DNA from: Lumbricus rubellus
Taxonomy: Eukaryota > Annelida > Clitellata > Crassiclitellata > Lumbricidae
Direction: 5' to 3'
DNA: 64,000 bases
Assembly (NCBI GenBank): GCA_945859605.1
Contig: OX243828.1
Coordinates: 19,925,802-19,989,801, forward strand
How positions within the stretch are numbered: position 1 is the stretch's first letter; each line of letters begins with the position of its first letter. Position numbers and translations under genes: made by a program. Under the pieces are notes generated by a model. The model did not search any database, was not told where the DNA came from, and saw only the letters and a program-made list of their open reading frames with translations. Of the stretch, positions 1 through 9,604 are shown one piece after another.

Positions 1-531
1 CTGGCATCGATCTGTAGATCCTGCAAATGTGTTATAATCAGTCTCACAATAAGTGGACGTCAATCAAACCTAATTCCACAAGATGTCGATAAACTCAAAA
101 TAACATTGCAGAGTGCTGATTTGCAAGCTGGTTATATTGAAGAATATACTTACTTACTTACTTACTTATAACGACTGCAAGTTAGACACCTTTAAAACTT
201 AAACATTCACAGCTACAAATTTGTGGCCATCCATACGTGGTTATGTTCTTTCGAAAAAATATCGGTTTTCGAATTATGGAAAATACCTAGGATGGGTATT
301 TAACTATTTATGTGGAGTTGCGAGTGTGCAAGAAAGGCTTTGCTATGGGGCCCTATATATATTATAAGAAAGATTGGGGCGTAAGGGTGGGGCTGAACCC
401 TCAACTCACCAGCAATTCTCACCCTGTGAAGCGTATGTAGATAATTATGTGTTTATATATGCACGGATCTATTTTTGTGTGTGCGTGTATGTGTGCGTGT
501 GTGTGTGTGAAGTGTGTCTATGAGTAGGCCT

Positions 532-700
532 ACTTGTTGTAGCGACCCTTTAAGATTACTACTCAGAGGTTCTCCCATTACAGCGCGGACACTGAATCGG
601 AGTTTCACGCCGAAGCGCATGAGCAATTGCGAGTGTAGGACTTGCTCAGGGTCCGTATACGCGGTGGCTTGAGGTGGATTCGAACCTGAAACAAGTCGTT
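532..700 (-). mobile_element. tRNA-derived SINE, family 1 (truncated)
   Basis: Minus-strand copy of the family best seen at 59806-60020. The complement carries a pol III B-box-like AGGTTCGAATCC near 672-683, and the L2-like tail lies at the low-coordinate end (gttgtagcgaccctttaag). The 5' tRNA head is lost. Confidence 0.7.
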
Positions 701-954
701 TTATGTATAATTATGTGTAATTGTGTATGTATCTAGGTATGCAAAAATGTATGCATGACAAGTTGACAACTCATCTGACTTGACCAGCAACCGTTAATAA
801 GCTGCAGTGACCTGTGCTATAATTATAGGTTTTTATGTTCAGCTTTAAAATCTTATCTTCAATACTCACTATTATAGGCTATTAGCCTAGCAGATGTTCA
901 ACCTGTCACCTCTTTCTTTCTCTGAGGCCAGGGCCGGATTCGAATCTCCCTTGA

Positions 955-1085
955 TCTCTCTGTCTATCTGTCTGTCTGTCTGTCCGTCTGTCTGTCTCTC
1001 TCTTTATCTCTCTCAGTCTCTCTTTCGCTCTCTCAGTCTGTCTGTCTCTCTCGCTCTGTGTGTCTACATGTCTGTCTGTTCTTTG
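955..1085. repeat. CT/TCTG-rich simple repeat
   Basis: Degenerate (TCTG)n and (CTCT)n tract. Short open frames across it are low complexity and not genes. Confidence 0.8.
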
Positions 1086-1145
1086 TCTCTGGGCCCTGTT
1101 TCTCTTAATTATCTCGAGATTATGAGTTTGTAGTAAGTAAGTAGT

Positions 1146-1260
1146 AGTTTCAGTTTAACGGCACTGTGTGATAAAAATGTCATTAGCGTCGTCGTCCTCC
1201 TTTATCCATGCTCTAGTCTGGCACTGCCAATGACAGAGCAAAACGTGGCGTAGTTTGCAG
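1146..1260 (+). repeat. Dispersed repeat family 3 (GTCGCCCTCCTCC box)
   Basis: Contains the block cctcctttatcca followed by ctggcactgcc. The same block, diverged, occurs near 5438, 6373, 7320 and 44590 on this strand and near 4705, 5325 and 60590 on the other. It is a short interspersed repeat of unknown type and no coding frame is kept. Confidence 0.65.
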
Positions 1261-1458
1261 TTAGCCTAGCGATCGTGAAGATACTTGAATACGTCCTGCC
1301 ATCTGGCGAATGATTGCAATTCTTTCATCGCCTACCGAACAATTGGTGAAGCTTTCGATTAATTTTATTTATTTACCCATGGCGCCATATAATTATAGCC
1401 TAACTAGACGAGGAAGAGGAAGAAGAGGATTAGAGGAAGAGTCCAAAACGTACGACAG

Positions 1459-1550
1459 GTATGTATGTATGTATGTATGTATGTATGTATGTATGTATGT
1501 ATGTATGTATGTATGTATGTATGTATGTATGTATGTATGTATGTATGTAT
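1459..1550. repeat. (ATGT)n microsatellite abutting a SINE tail
   Basis: About 23 uninterrupted ATGT units end exactly where the minus-strand SINE at 1551 begins, so on the minus strand the repeat is the SINE's 3' tail. Confidence 0.95.
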
Positions 1551-1745
1551 GTGCACTTGGAATAGCGCCCCTTCAAGATCCCGACTACAGCGCGGACACT
1601 GCATCGGAGTTTCACGCCAAAGCGCTGAGCAATTGCGAGTGAAGGACTTGCTCGGTGTCCATACGCGGTGACTTAAGGTGGATTCTAACCTACAACCCTC
1701 CGTCTGCAAGGCAACAAACATACCCACTACACCGCTGTACCCCAC
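1551..1745 (-). mobile_element. tRNA-derived SINE, family 1
   Basis: Near full-length minus-strand copy. The tail starts at gtgcacttgg, the body contains the conserved block around gcggacactgcatcgg, the B-box is mutated near 1680-1690, and the tRNA-like head ends near 1745. Confidence 0.8.
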
Positions 1746-2149
1746 TAGGCATGAGAATTAGCCGTACGGGTAACAACTGCATGCATCATTTTCTTATCCT
1801 CGGCATACAGTTCTAATGGCTGGCGAAGAGTCTTCTCCCTCAACGTCTGATCTTCCCAACGACCGTGCACTCATCATGGCTGAGTTACCTGGTACCTAGG
1901 TGGCGCAAGTGTACAGAAATCTCGAATTAAGAATCTGCCTATGGTATACGGATTTGAACTACCTAACCTCCATTGACAATCTAGCGCTATAAAATGACCA
2001 TTGATGTTTAGACCTTAGAACTCCATAACAAGTCGATCGACTAGGCCCTAAAAAGCCGCTCTAATATTATAAGCGTCTCAGCAATAATTATGTGAGGTGA
2101 ATATCCAAGGCTCTGGATGGATGGATGGATCCGTAGTTTAAATATAGGA

Positions 2150-2724
2150 TACTATAATTTTAATTCACCCTTTTTTCTATTTTTTTTCTATTTAATTTCG
2201 AATTTATTTCAGTGTGTTCGTGCATCCGTGTGTGTCCGTGTGTGTTCGTGTGTGTCCGTGTGACCGTGTGTGTCCGTGTAATCGTGTGTGTCCGTGTGTG
2301 TGTCCGTGTGTGTCCGTGTATGTGTTTGTTTGTGCACACGCACACGGACAAACATATGATCACACGGACAGACATACACGGACACACACGGACACATACG
2401 ATCACACCAATACACACACGGACACACACACGGACACACACGAACACACGGACACACACGAATACACTCGGACACACACGGACACACACGAACACACTCG
2501 GACACATACGGACACACACTGACACACCCGGACGCACAAACACACACGGTCGCACATGGACACACGGACACGCACGATCACACACGGACACACACGTACA
2601 CACACGGACACACACGGACATTCACGGTCATACGGACACACACGGACACACAAACACATTGAATTAAATTCGAAATTAAATAGAAAATAAAAATAATAAA
2701 AAAAGGTGAATTAAAATTATAGTA
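2150..2724. mobile_element. Foldback-like palindromic insertion
   Basis: The arms at 2150-2215 and 2655-2724 are inverted copies: tactataattttaattcacc on the left and its complement on the right. Between them the left part is a (GTGTGTCC)-type repeat and the right part is its complement type (CACACGGA). The whole 575 bp could fold into one long hairpin. It is absent from the homologous position of duplication copy B. No transposase is present. Confidence 0.75.
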
Positions 2725-3753
2725 CCAAAGATAGCCCATGACAACAGAGGCCGTTGCCGTGGATAAAATTTGTAGCCTATGGCATAACTATTAGCCTACA
2801 GCTCTCTTTCGGTTACGCTAATTTCGTAGCTTAGGCTACGCCAGACACTATATTTAAGCCTGCGTGAATTTTTAATGTGTCATGCAATACATGTTGGAAG
2901 AAATATTAAAGACAATGCGGCTATAATATTATGACTGACTCAACTTTGTTAAAACTGTTGAATACAATAACCGAATGGACAATGACGTTGTATAATTAAT
3001 TAGATCAATTTGACGTAATTGTATCCTGTATTATAGTGAATAGGCCTTATTGAAAAAAGGGTCAACTTCAGAATTACCTAAACACCTTTAAAACATTGTC
3101 ATTGTCAATTACATAACTATAATTAACTATCGCATTGATTCAGTGTGTTATCAGATAACGTTATGTTACGGTCGACATTATTTACATGTATAAAAGTTCT
3201 GACGTCCAACAGAATGATGTCACTAAAACATAGCTGCATAAATCCACGATAAAAATAAGACACCTCTACAACTGCGCCATTCTAAGCAATATATTCACCA
3301 CAATAACTTTCGGTTAATGATCAACGACTGTTCAGTTCTCAGCCATCCTCGATCCGAGGGTCGGCCGCATCATGTAGGCTACAATGTTCCTCCAGCACTT
3401 CCTGTACTCCGTCAATCTGATCATTTCTCCCAATGTCAATCCAGTCCACTCCTTTAATGTTGCCCAACGACTGCATGCAGTAAAATTGCTTTATTCAATT
3501 ACACGCAAGGTTGAAATTAATTAAACGGGCACGAACAAGATGTCGCTAAACACTACATAGTGAAAAATAATATCTAGGACCATGCATGTTATAGTCGGAT
3601 GATGCCAGTCTGAAGCCTGGATAGAGAAGTGGAGCAATCAACCTTGCTGTGATAGCAACGACGCCGTCATTAACAGCACATTGATCTGCAAATGCAAAGA
3701 CTACGTTATACATGCGCATGATTGAACCTAATAGATAAGAGCCGAGCAATTAC

Positions 3754-3880
3754 ATTCATTCATTCATTCATTCATTCATTCATTCCGAAAACTTATATAG
3801 CGCCCCTTAAAGAAGTGTACTCAGAGGCGCTCCCAGTCCCAGCCCAGCTCTATACCAGGCGAATAAACTTGCAAATTTAT
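3754..3880 (-). mobile_element. SINE-like family 2 with (GAAT)n tail
   Basis: (ATTC)n runs directly into acttatatagcgccccttaa and then actcagaggcgctccca. On the minus strand this is an L2-like GCGCTATATAA tail followed by (GAAT)n. The region 3881-4257 holds CAG/GTA-rich low complexity near 3955-4040 and otherwise nothing recognised. Confidence 0.65.
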
Positions 3881-4257
3881 ATGCAGTTCTAAATTATAAG
3901 TATACTGATGAAAATAATGATCCTCATCCTCACCATCATCATCACCATCATCGTATCAGTAGGCAGTAGCAGTTGCTGTTGTAACAGCAGTAGTGTCAGC
4001 AGTGGTGGTGGTAGTAACAGCAGCAGCAGCAACAACAGCGAAAGAACAATGGAGAGAATAATTGTTTATTCGTACCCATAGCCCTTCAAATAGCTGTGCC
4101 AAAAACGGATGGTGAAGACAATGAAGAATTGAAGATGATAATGATCTGTCCAGACATAACTGTACATGTGCATACATCACATAATAATGCCTTCACAATA
4201 CGCTACATGCATACATACATAGGCCTACATGTAATATTATACACTATATAATGTACA

Positions 4258-4525
4258 TGATGATGATGATTGTTCTCTGCCGGAAGGCAGGTTCATTGGC
4301 TTTACGCCCCTGGGGGATGAGATGAGTTAGGTGGTTTCCCGTTGCCTTCTCCATTTGCCCAAGGTCGCTCCGCAGCAGCTTGCGCCTCTGCGTCTCACAC
4401 GTGCTAGCCCGAGCTATCTAAATCTCTGAATGTCAACTCCCAGTCCGGGGCTTGAACCGCAGTCCGTTGCAACCAACAGACGTATGCCGCTCTCGCTTAC
4501 CGGTGTAGCTAACTAGGCCAGAGAT
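4258..4525 (-). mobile_element. tRNA-derived SINE, second type
   Basis: The minus strand starts with a tRNA-like segment: an A-box-like TTAGCTACACCGG at about 4500-4515 and a B-box-like GGTTCAAGCCC at 4448-4458. The body includes ggtggtttcccgttgcc (plus-strand reading) near 4330. It differs from family 1. The exact ends are uncertain. Confidence 0.6.
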
Positions 4526-4704
4526 ATAACGCCAAATGCATTAAAATAACATTACATGTAAGTCGACGATGGCAGTTGGACACCTTTAAAAACGTTGAAT
4601 ATTCAGCTACATGTTGACCATTGCATTGAATTGTAATAACTTAGAACGCTCTAGCGTCACAGGTTTGAATATTCGTATTTAAACTCCGACACTGCTTATA
4701 CTCG

Positions 4705-4749
4705 AAAAGTACCAGTCCCAAAACGGAACAAATGAGGAGGGCGACACCA

Positions 4750-4784
<35 letters not shown>

Positions 4785-4805
4785 ACAACATCAATAACAA
4801 TACCA
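4705..4805 (-). repeat. Family 3 fragment plus CAG/CAA repeat
   Basis: The complement of gaggagggcgacacc matches the family 3 core. It is followed by an imperfect (CAGCAA)n tract. Confidence 0.5.
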
Positions 4806-4906
4806 TAAACAATAATAATCTGCAGACTCTATAGTAGCATCGTTTATTGGCAATTTTGGGTGTCACACCACGCCCAGGTACAGAGAAACAATAAGATTGT
4901 TTACTC

Positions 4907-5045
4907 ATTCATTCATTCATTCATTCATTCATTCATTCATTCATTCATTCATTCATTCATTCATTCATTCATTCATTCATTCATTCATTCATTGAGGAAA
5001 AATTGCATAGCGTCACTTCAATAAACCTACTCTGAGGCGACATCA
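4907..5045 (-). mobile_element. SINE-like family 2 with long (GAAT)n tail
   Basis: About 21 ATTC units (4907-4993) lead into a degraded family 2 body (attgcatagcgtcacttcaa, then tactctgaggcg). The microsatellite is the tail on the minus strand. Confidence 0.55.
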
Positions 5046-5324
5046 TCATTGTTCTCATAAGAAAAGGTTTGTTTGATATATTCTATGTAAACTTCTAAAG
5101 CTTTGCTACCGAAGAGGTTTCCAGTTCTACAAACGATAAGGTCGACATCAAAGTACTGACATCCACAAGATGTCAGCATACGCTTAAATCAATGCTGCAT
5201 TAAAACGACTGTAGTTAGACACCTTTAAAACACAATAATTCTAGGCAACAAATACGCTAGTCGCGTCTTCATTTGAAGATCACGACTCGATACAACCTTC
5301 GTCCCTATTTTTACGTTGGCAATG

Positions 5325-5400
5325 CCAATGCAGCCAGTCCCAAGCCTATGTAAAGAAGGAGGGCGACACTGAACAGCTTTGATAAGACATAATAGTGTCG
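5325..5400 (-). repeat. Dispersed repeat family 3
   Basis: Complement of agccagtcccaagcct and gaaggagggcgacactg matches the family 3 core seen at 7320 and 44590. Confidence 0.55.
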
Positions 5401-5924
5401 CTTAACAGCAACAAGATATTGCAGTATTAATTTCAGTTTAACGACCCCGTTGACAACCAAGATGATTAGCGGCGCCCTCCTCCTCTATCTAAGCTTGGGA
5501 TTGGTTTCGATCTGTAGATTCTGCAAATGTGTTATAATTAGTCTCACAGTAGGCGGACGTCAATCGAACCAAAATCCACAAGATGTCGCTAAACTCAAAA
5601 TAATATTGCAGAATGCTGCTTTGCAACTGGTTATATTGAAGAATATATACTTACCTACTTATAACGACTACAAGATAGACACCTTTAGAACGCAAACATT
5701 CTCAGCTACAAATTTGTGGCCGCCTATACGTGGTTATGTTCTATCGTAAAAGTATTCGAATTGTAGAAAATATAATCTAGGATGAGTAGACGTTGATTTA
5801 TGTGTTGCGAGTGCGCAAGGAAAACTTTACTATGGACCCTAAGAAAGATTGGGGTGTGAGGGTGGGGCTGAACCCCTCACCAGCAATTCTCACCCTGTGA
5901 AGCGTATACGTAGATAACTTGTAT

Positions 5925-6138
5925 GTGCACTTGTTATAGCGCCCCTTCAAGCTCTTTTTACTCAGAGGCGCTACCGAATGCAGAGCGGACACTGCATCGG
6001 AGTTTCACGCCGAAGCGCTGAGCAATTGCGAGTGAAGGACTTGCCCAAGGTCCCTACGCGGCGACTTGAGATGGATTCGAACCTCGAACCTTCCGGCTCC
6101 AAGGCAACGACGCCACCACTACACCACCGCGCCCCCAC
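5925..6138 (-). mobile_element. tRNA-derived SINE, family 1
   Basis: Near full-length minus-strand copy. The B-box complement ggattcgaacctc lies near 6072-6084, and the tail at gtgcacttgttatagcgcc matches the other copies. Confidence 0.8.
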
Positions 6139-6372
6139 GGTGACAACCCTTCTGACAGGACGCGGCGTTCGTGAATCATTGCCTTTTGAATTCGAAACGA
6201 GTGATTGCGATGGCGATTACTGGAACATCGAAATTGATTCAACTGACCCGGACCTCCTTTAGGCTACTCTTATACGGACATCCCTTTTGACCCTACGTAG
6301 TGCTCGTGAATAAGCTGGTGCCCGCGCCTGGTTTTCGAGTGACGCTTTAGAAGTTTGGAGATTACAACTACG

Positions 6373-6500
6373 ATTACGAGTTTTAGTTTAATAATAACAA
6401 CATTGTGCGATAACAAAGATCATCAACGTCACCCTCCTCATTTATCCAGGCCTTAGACTGGCACTGCTATTAAACAGTGGCGGGATTTGCATTTTGCGAT
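6373..6500 (+). repeat. Dispersed repeat family 3
   Basis: Contains gtcaccctcctcatttatcc followed by gactggcactgct, aligned with 1146-1260. It is followed at 6640-6720 by a GAG/GGA-rich tract that is also present, shorter, in copy A. Confidence 0.6.
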
Positions 6501-6747
6501 CGAGAAACTTGTACACGTGCTGCCATCTGGCGAATGATGCTGCAATTATTTCATCGCCTACCGAACAATGGGTAAAGCTTTCGGCTTAATTTATTTATTT
6601 ACCGACGGCGCCATACATGTAACTAGACGAAGAGGAGGAGGAGGAGGACGAGGACGAGGAGGTGGAGGAGGAGGAGCAGGAGGATGGAGAGGAGGAGAAA
6701 GAGGAAGAACAGGAACAGTCCATCACGACAGGTATGTATGTATGTAT

Positions 6748-6955
6748 GTGCACTTGCTATAGCGCTCCTTCAACTCTCCTCTCAGAGGTTCCCCCGACTA
6801 CAGCGCGGACACTGCATCGGAGTTTCACGCCGAAACGCTGAGCAACTGCGAGTGAAGGATTTGCCCAAGGTCCCTATACGCGGCGACTTGAGGTGGATTC
6901 GAACCTGCAACCCTCCGGCTGCAAGGCAACAAACATAGGCTACCCATACTGAGGC
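6748..6955 (-). mobile_element. tRNA-derived SINE, family 1
   Basis: Minus-strand copy with an intact B-box complement (ggattcgaacctg near 6895). A short (GTAT)n tail precedes it at 6732-6747, where copy A has a long (ATGT)n. Confidence 0.8.
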
Positions 6956-6956
6956 T

Positions 6957-7060
6957 ATGGATCTGGCGGAAGATCGCGGTCTCTGGAGGGAATTTGTTGC
7001 CGCATCATGCAACGCTCCAGCCTCCAGGAGGGCATGCTCCATGATGATGATGCAAGACAT
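6957..7060 (+). pseudogene. Possible LINE ORF2 C-terminal fragment
   Basis: A short frame reads MDLAEDRGLWREFVAASC. This resembles the extreme C-terminus of many non-LTR retrotransposon ORF2 proteins, which often end with an xDRxxWRxxV motif near a small Cys-containing tail. Nothing upstream encodes reverse transcriptase. It is a tiny fragment, and the call rests on a short motif. Confidence 0.35.
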
Positions 7061-7319
7061 GTTATGGAATAAATATTAATTTAAAACCAATGCGGCTGTA
7101 TACCTGGCTCATCTTTGTTAAAACTATTGAATCCAGTCACCGAATGGACAATGCTATTGCAATTTTATTTTACGTAATCTTATCCTGTATGCCCTATTAT
7201 AAATATGGAAAAGAAAGGTCAACTTCAGCGTTATTTAGACACCTTTAAAACATTGCCATTCTCAGTTACGTAATTGCCTATTTAACTATAAGGCATTGAT
7301 TAGTCCATGAGTGTATCTG

Positions 7320-7430
7320 CTGTTTAACGTCACTTAACTGTGTGGTAACAAAGACCATTAGCGACGCCCTCCTCCTTTATCCAGGCATGGGACTGGCACT
7401 GGCAGAGTGGAACCAGTGGCGAAGTTAATT
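7320..7430 (+). repeat. Dispersed repeat family 3
   Basis: One of the best preserved copies: gacgccctcctcctttatcc followed by gggactggcactgg. It starts with a gtttaacgtcactt block like the one at 1155. Confidence 0.6.
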
Positions 7431-8117
7431 CAGTCCGTTCTCCTATTATGAAGGTTATGTTACGGTCGACATAATTATATTATAATTATAAGGCTCTGAC
7501 GTCCAACAGATGTCACTAAAACATTGTTGCATAAACCATAGTCCAATTAGACACCTCTACAACCGTGCCATTCTAAGCGATATATTCACCACAATCACAA
7601 TTGCTCATAGATCCATGACTGTAGATAATTACTGTCGTCAACGGCCTTCGATGTCATACAACGACGTTAAACTTTGGTTAAATAAAAATTAATAACAACA
7701 GTTGCAGATGCACGATTGCTTTGTTCAATTGCATGCAAGGTTGAAATTATTGTTGACACGGGCACGCATAAGAAATACTACATAGTGGAAGAATAATTTT
7801 TAAGACCATGTTATTTGTTTGTAGGTGCACTTGTTATAGTACAGACTGATCTCAAAGTAAAGAATTCTAATGAGGACAGAGCTACACTTGAGCATATATC
7901 AGATACGCTATAGCTCGAGCAGCGGCAATGCGAACAGAGGCCCGTGTAACCTCATTAGTTGGATACAGCAATAGCAGCAAGCGCCCATCTCCTGGCGAAT
8001 GTAATAGTGTAACGAACTCTATCCTCGTTACAGGGGATGGGTTTTTGCTCTGTAGTGGATTAAGGCAGCTGGTGTTTGAGGCGGGCTGATTGTTTAATCG
8101 CTAGAGGGCGTAGGCAG

Positions 8118-8124
8118 TATAAAA
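8118..8124 (+). promoter_or_regulatory. TATA box of 5' LTR
   Basis: TATAAAA 110 bp into the LTR, in the context gcagtataaaagattg. It is the only strong TATA match before the gag frame and predicts transcription from about 8145-8155, leaving a leader of roughly 880 nt before the first good gag ATG. Confidence 0.6.
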
Positions 8125-9032
8125 GATTGAGCTTCCCTTGGAACGTGGGCAGAAGAGAGTTGAATTCCGACGGCGTGGTCAGAGCTATTCTTGAAGCGGA
8201 ACGAGAAGGTCGTCACGTGACTGTGGAACCAGGAAGAAACTCTTGTGCAACTGCGAAGTTAGGTTTCGATAACTTTACGCTGAGTTAATAGCTTAAATGG
8301 TCGAAACCAAGCTGGAAGAAGAAACCACGGAAGGACGGTCCTTGCAACGGAAGACACAGCTGTGGCAGTAGAATACCGTTGGCCGAGTTTCGTTCGTCAT
8401 GCTGTATGGAGAAGTGACGGGAAACGCCCCTTTTCGAACGGGTAGTACTTCGTAGTTTATTCATTTGTGAGAAAAGAGATATTTAATTGTAGGCCTCTGC
8501 TAAGTTAAGGACTAAACATTGTCTGGGTTCTAGGGTGTTTCCGTGCAGAAGCTAGGGCTTTTGTGCATTTGATATCATTTTTGCTACTCTATGTTGAATG
8601 AGTGACATTTGAGAGTGTAGTCACGTGTACGTGAATTGTATAATATTCGCTTCACCATTATAGGCTGAATGAATGAAGGACATTTGCAAGAGTAACCGCG
8701 TGTACTTGAACTGTTGTATATTCACTTTGCTACTATAGGCTGAATGTGTGAATGATATTTGAGAGTTGTGCTTACTTGTACTTTGTAATATTAGTCTCGT
8801 GAATATTAGGCGAACGGTAGAGAACCGTCTAGCACCTTAAGTGAACTATTAGTAATAATTGTTGTGACTTTACAAACCTTTTTCTAGAGTTAGGACTTTG
8901 CTATATTAATCTAGAGTAGGTAGTCTCTTATATTTAGTTTAGTGGTTCACATTATATTGTTCTTCTGTGCTAATTAGGCGTAGCCGTTGCATTACTTCGT
9001 ATGTTTTGCTTGATTACACTATCATAAATCAA

Positions 9033-9524
9033 ATGGCTTCTCCTTCTCTAAGTTTGCTAGCCATTGAGGGGGAATTGAGTTCAGAGGAAGAAGAAGAAGT
9101 AAGGAATGCCTCCCCGGAAGTAGTCCTCGAACCTCTTTATGCTCAATTGGTTGCTCATCTGGATAAGATGAATGACACTCTAAAAGGAATGAAGCAAGAA
9201 TCAGTAGACATGAAGGCGCAACAGTTGGTTATGTTGGAGGTCTTGACTGAAACCAAGAGAGACAGAAAAGAGTTACGGTCTGAGATTATGGGAATGAGAC
9301 AGACTCTAACTGACGTGACTGATAGACGAGACGAGGAAAGAAGGAAATTGGAAGAAAGACTGGAAAGATGGGAGGAAACAAATACTAGGACGCTCACAAT
9401 AGGTGCACAAACGGACCCAGATATTCCGGACTACGGTCCGGAGGTCGTCAACCGACCAAGGACCGTGCCTCTGCCATCGGACACCTCGATCAACTTTGGC
9501 ACTTTTCCACTTAGAAGAGAATAA
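9033..9524 (+). CDS. Gag N-terminal part encoded inside the 5' LTR (frame broken)
   Basis: Starts at ATG 9033, with G at +4; the open frame also extends upstream without a Met. It encodes an acidic start and then a long Lys/Glu/Arg-rich helical stretch (about residues 35-135) with heptad-like spacing, probably a coiled coil used in Gag assembly. It stops at TAA 9522-9524. In the 3' LTR the same region has one more A in a short A run, and the frame stays open through the LTR end. The stop here is therefore a one-base frameshift that separates this part from the downstream gag frame. No match to a host protein is recognised. Confidence 0.7.
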   Translation: MASPSLSLLAIEGELSSEEEEEVRNASPEVVLEPLYAQLVAHLDKMNDTLKGMKQESVDMKAQQLVMLEVLTETKRDRKELRSEIMGMRQTLTDVTDRRDEERRKLEERLERWEETNTRTLTIGAQTDPDIPDYGPEVVNRPRTVPLPSDTSINFGTFPLRRE

Positions 9525-9604
9525 ACCCGAACACGGGAGCGAGACCCAAGGAATTTGGTCTGACCGGTTCATTTGCCCCAGGTCCAACGCACCTATTAAA
9601 AAGT

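Larger units (their letters stand above)
1..3600. repeat. Segmental duplication, copy A (diverged)
   Basis: Blocks here recur in the same order at about 5438-7830. They include 1-445 with 5506-5915, 1146-1460 with 6373-6735, 2880-3320 with 7048-7625 and 3470-3590 with 7690-7815. The match is interrupted by small indels and by insertions private to one copy, such as the palindrome at 2150-2724. The order and the shared SINE positions argue for duplication of a single block rather than independent insertions. Divergence is substantial by eye. No host gene is visible here; 1746-2149 and 2725-2880 hold nothing else recognisable. Confidence 0.75.
5438..7830. repeat. Segmental duplication, copy B
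   Basis: Homologous in order to 1-3600. It carries the SINEs at 5925 and 6748, which correspond to those at 532 and 1551 in copy A. Its right side contains a family 1 tail fragment (7820-7842). The unduplicated stretch 7843-8007 shows nothing recognisable before the LTR element. Confidence 0.75.

Noticed and set aside
5450..5749. 99-codon frame with a hydrophobic start
   Set aside because: It lies in a dispersed repeat that is present several times and disrupted elsewhere.
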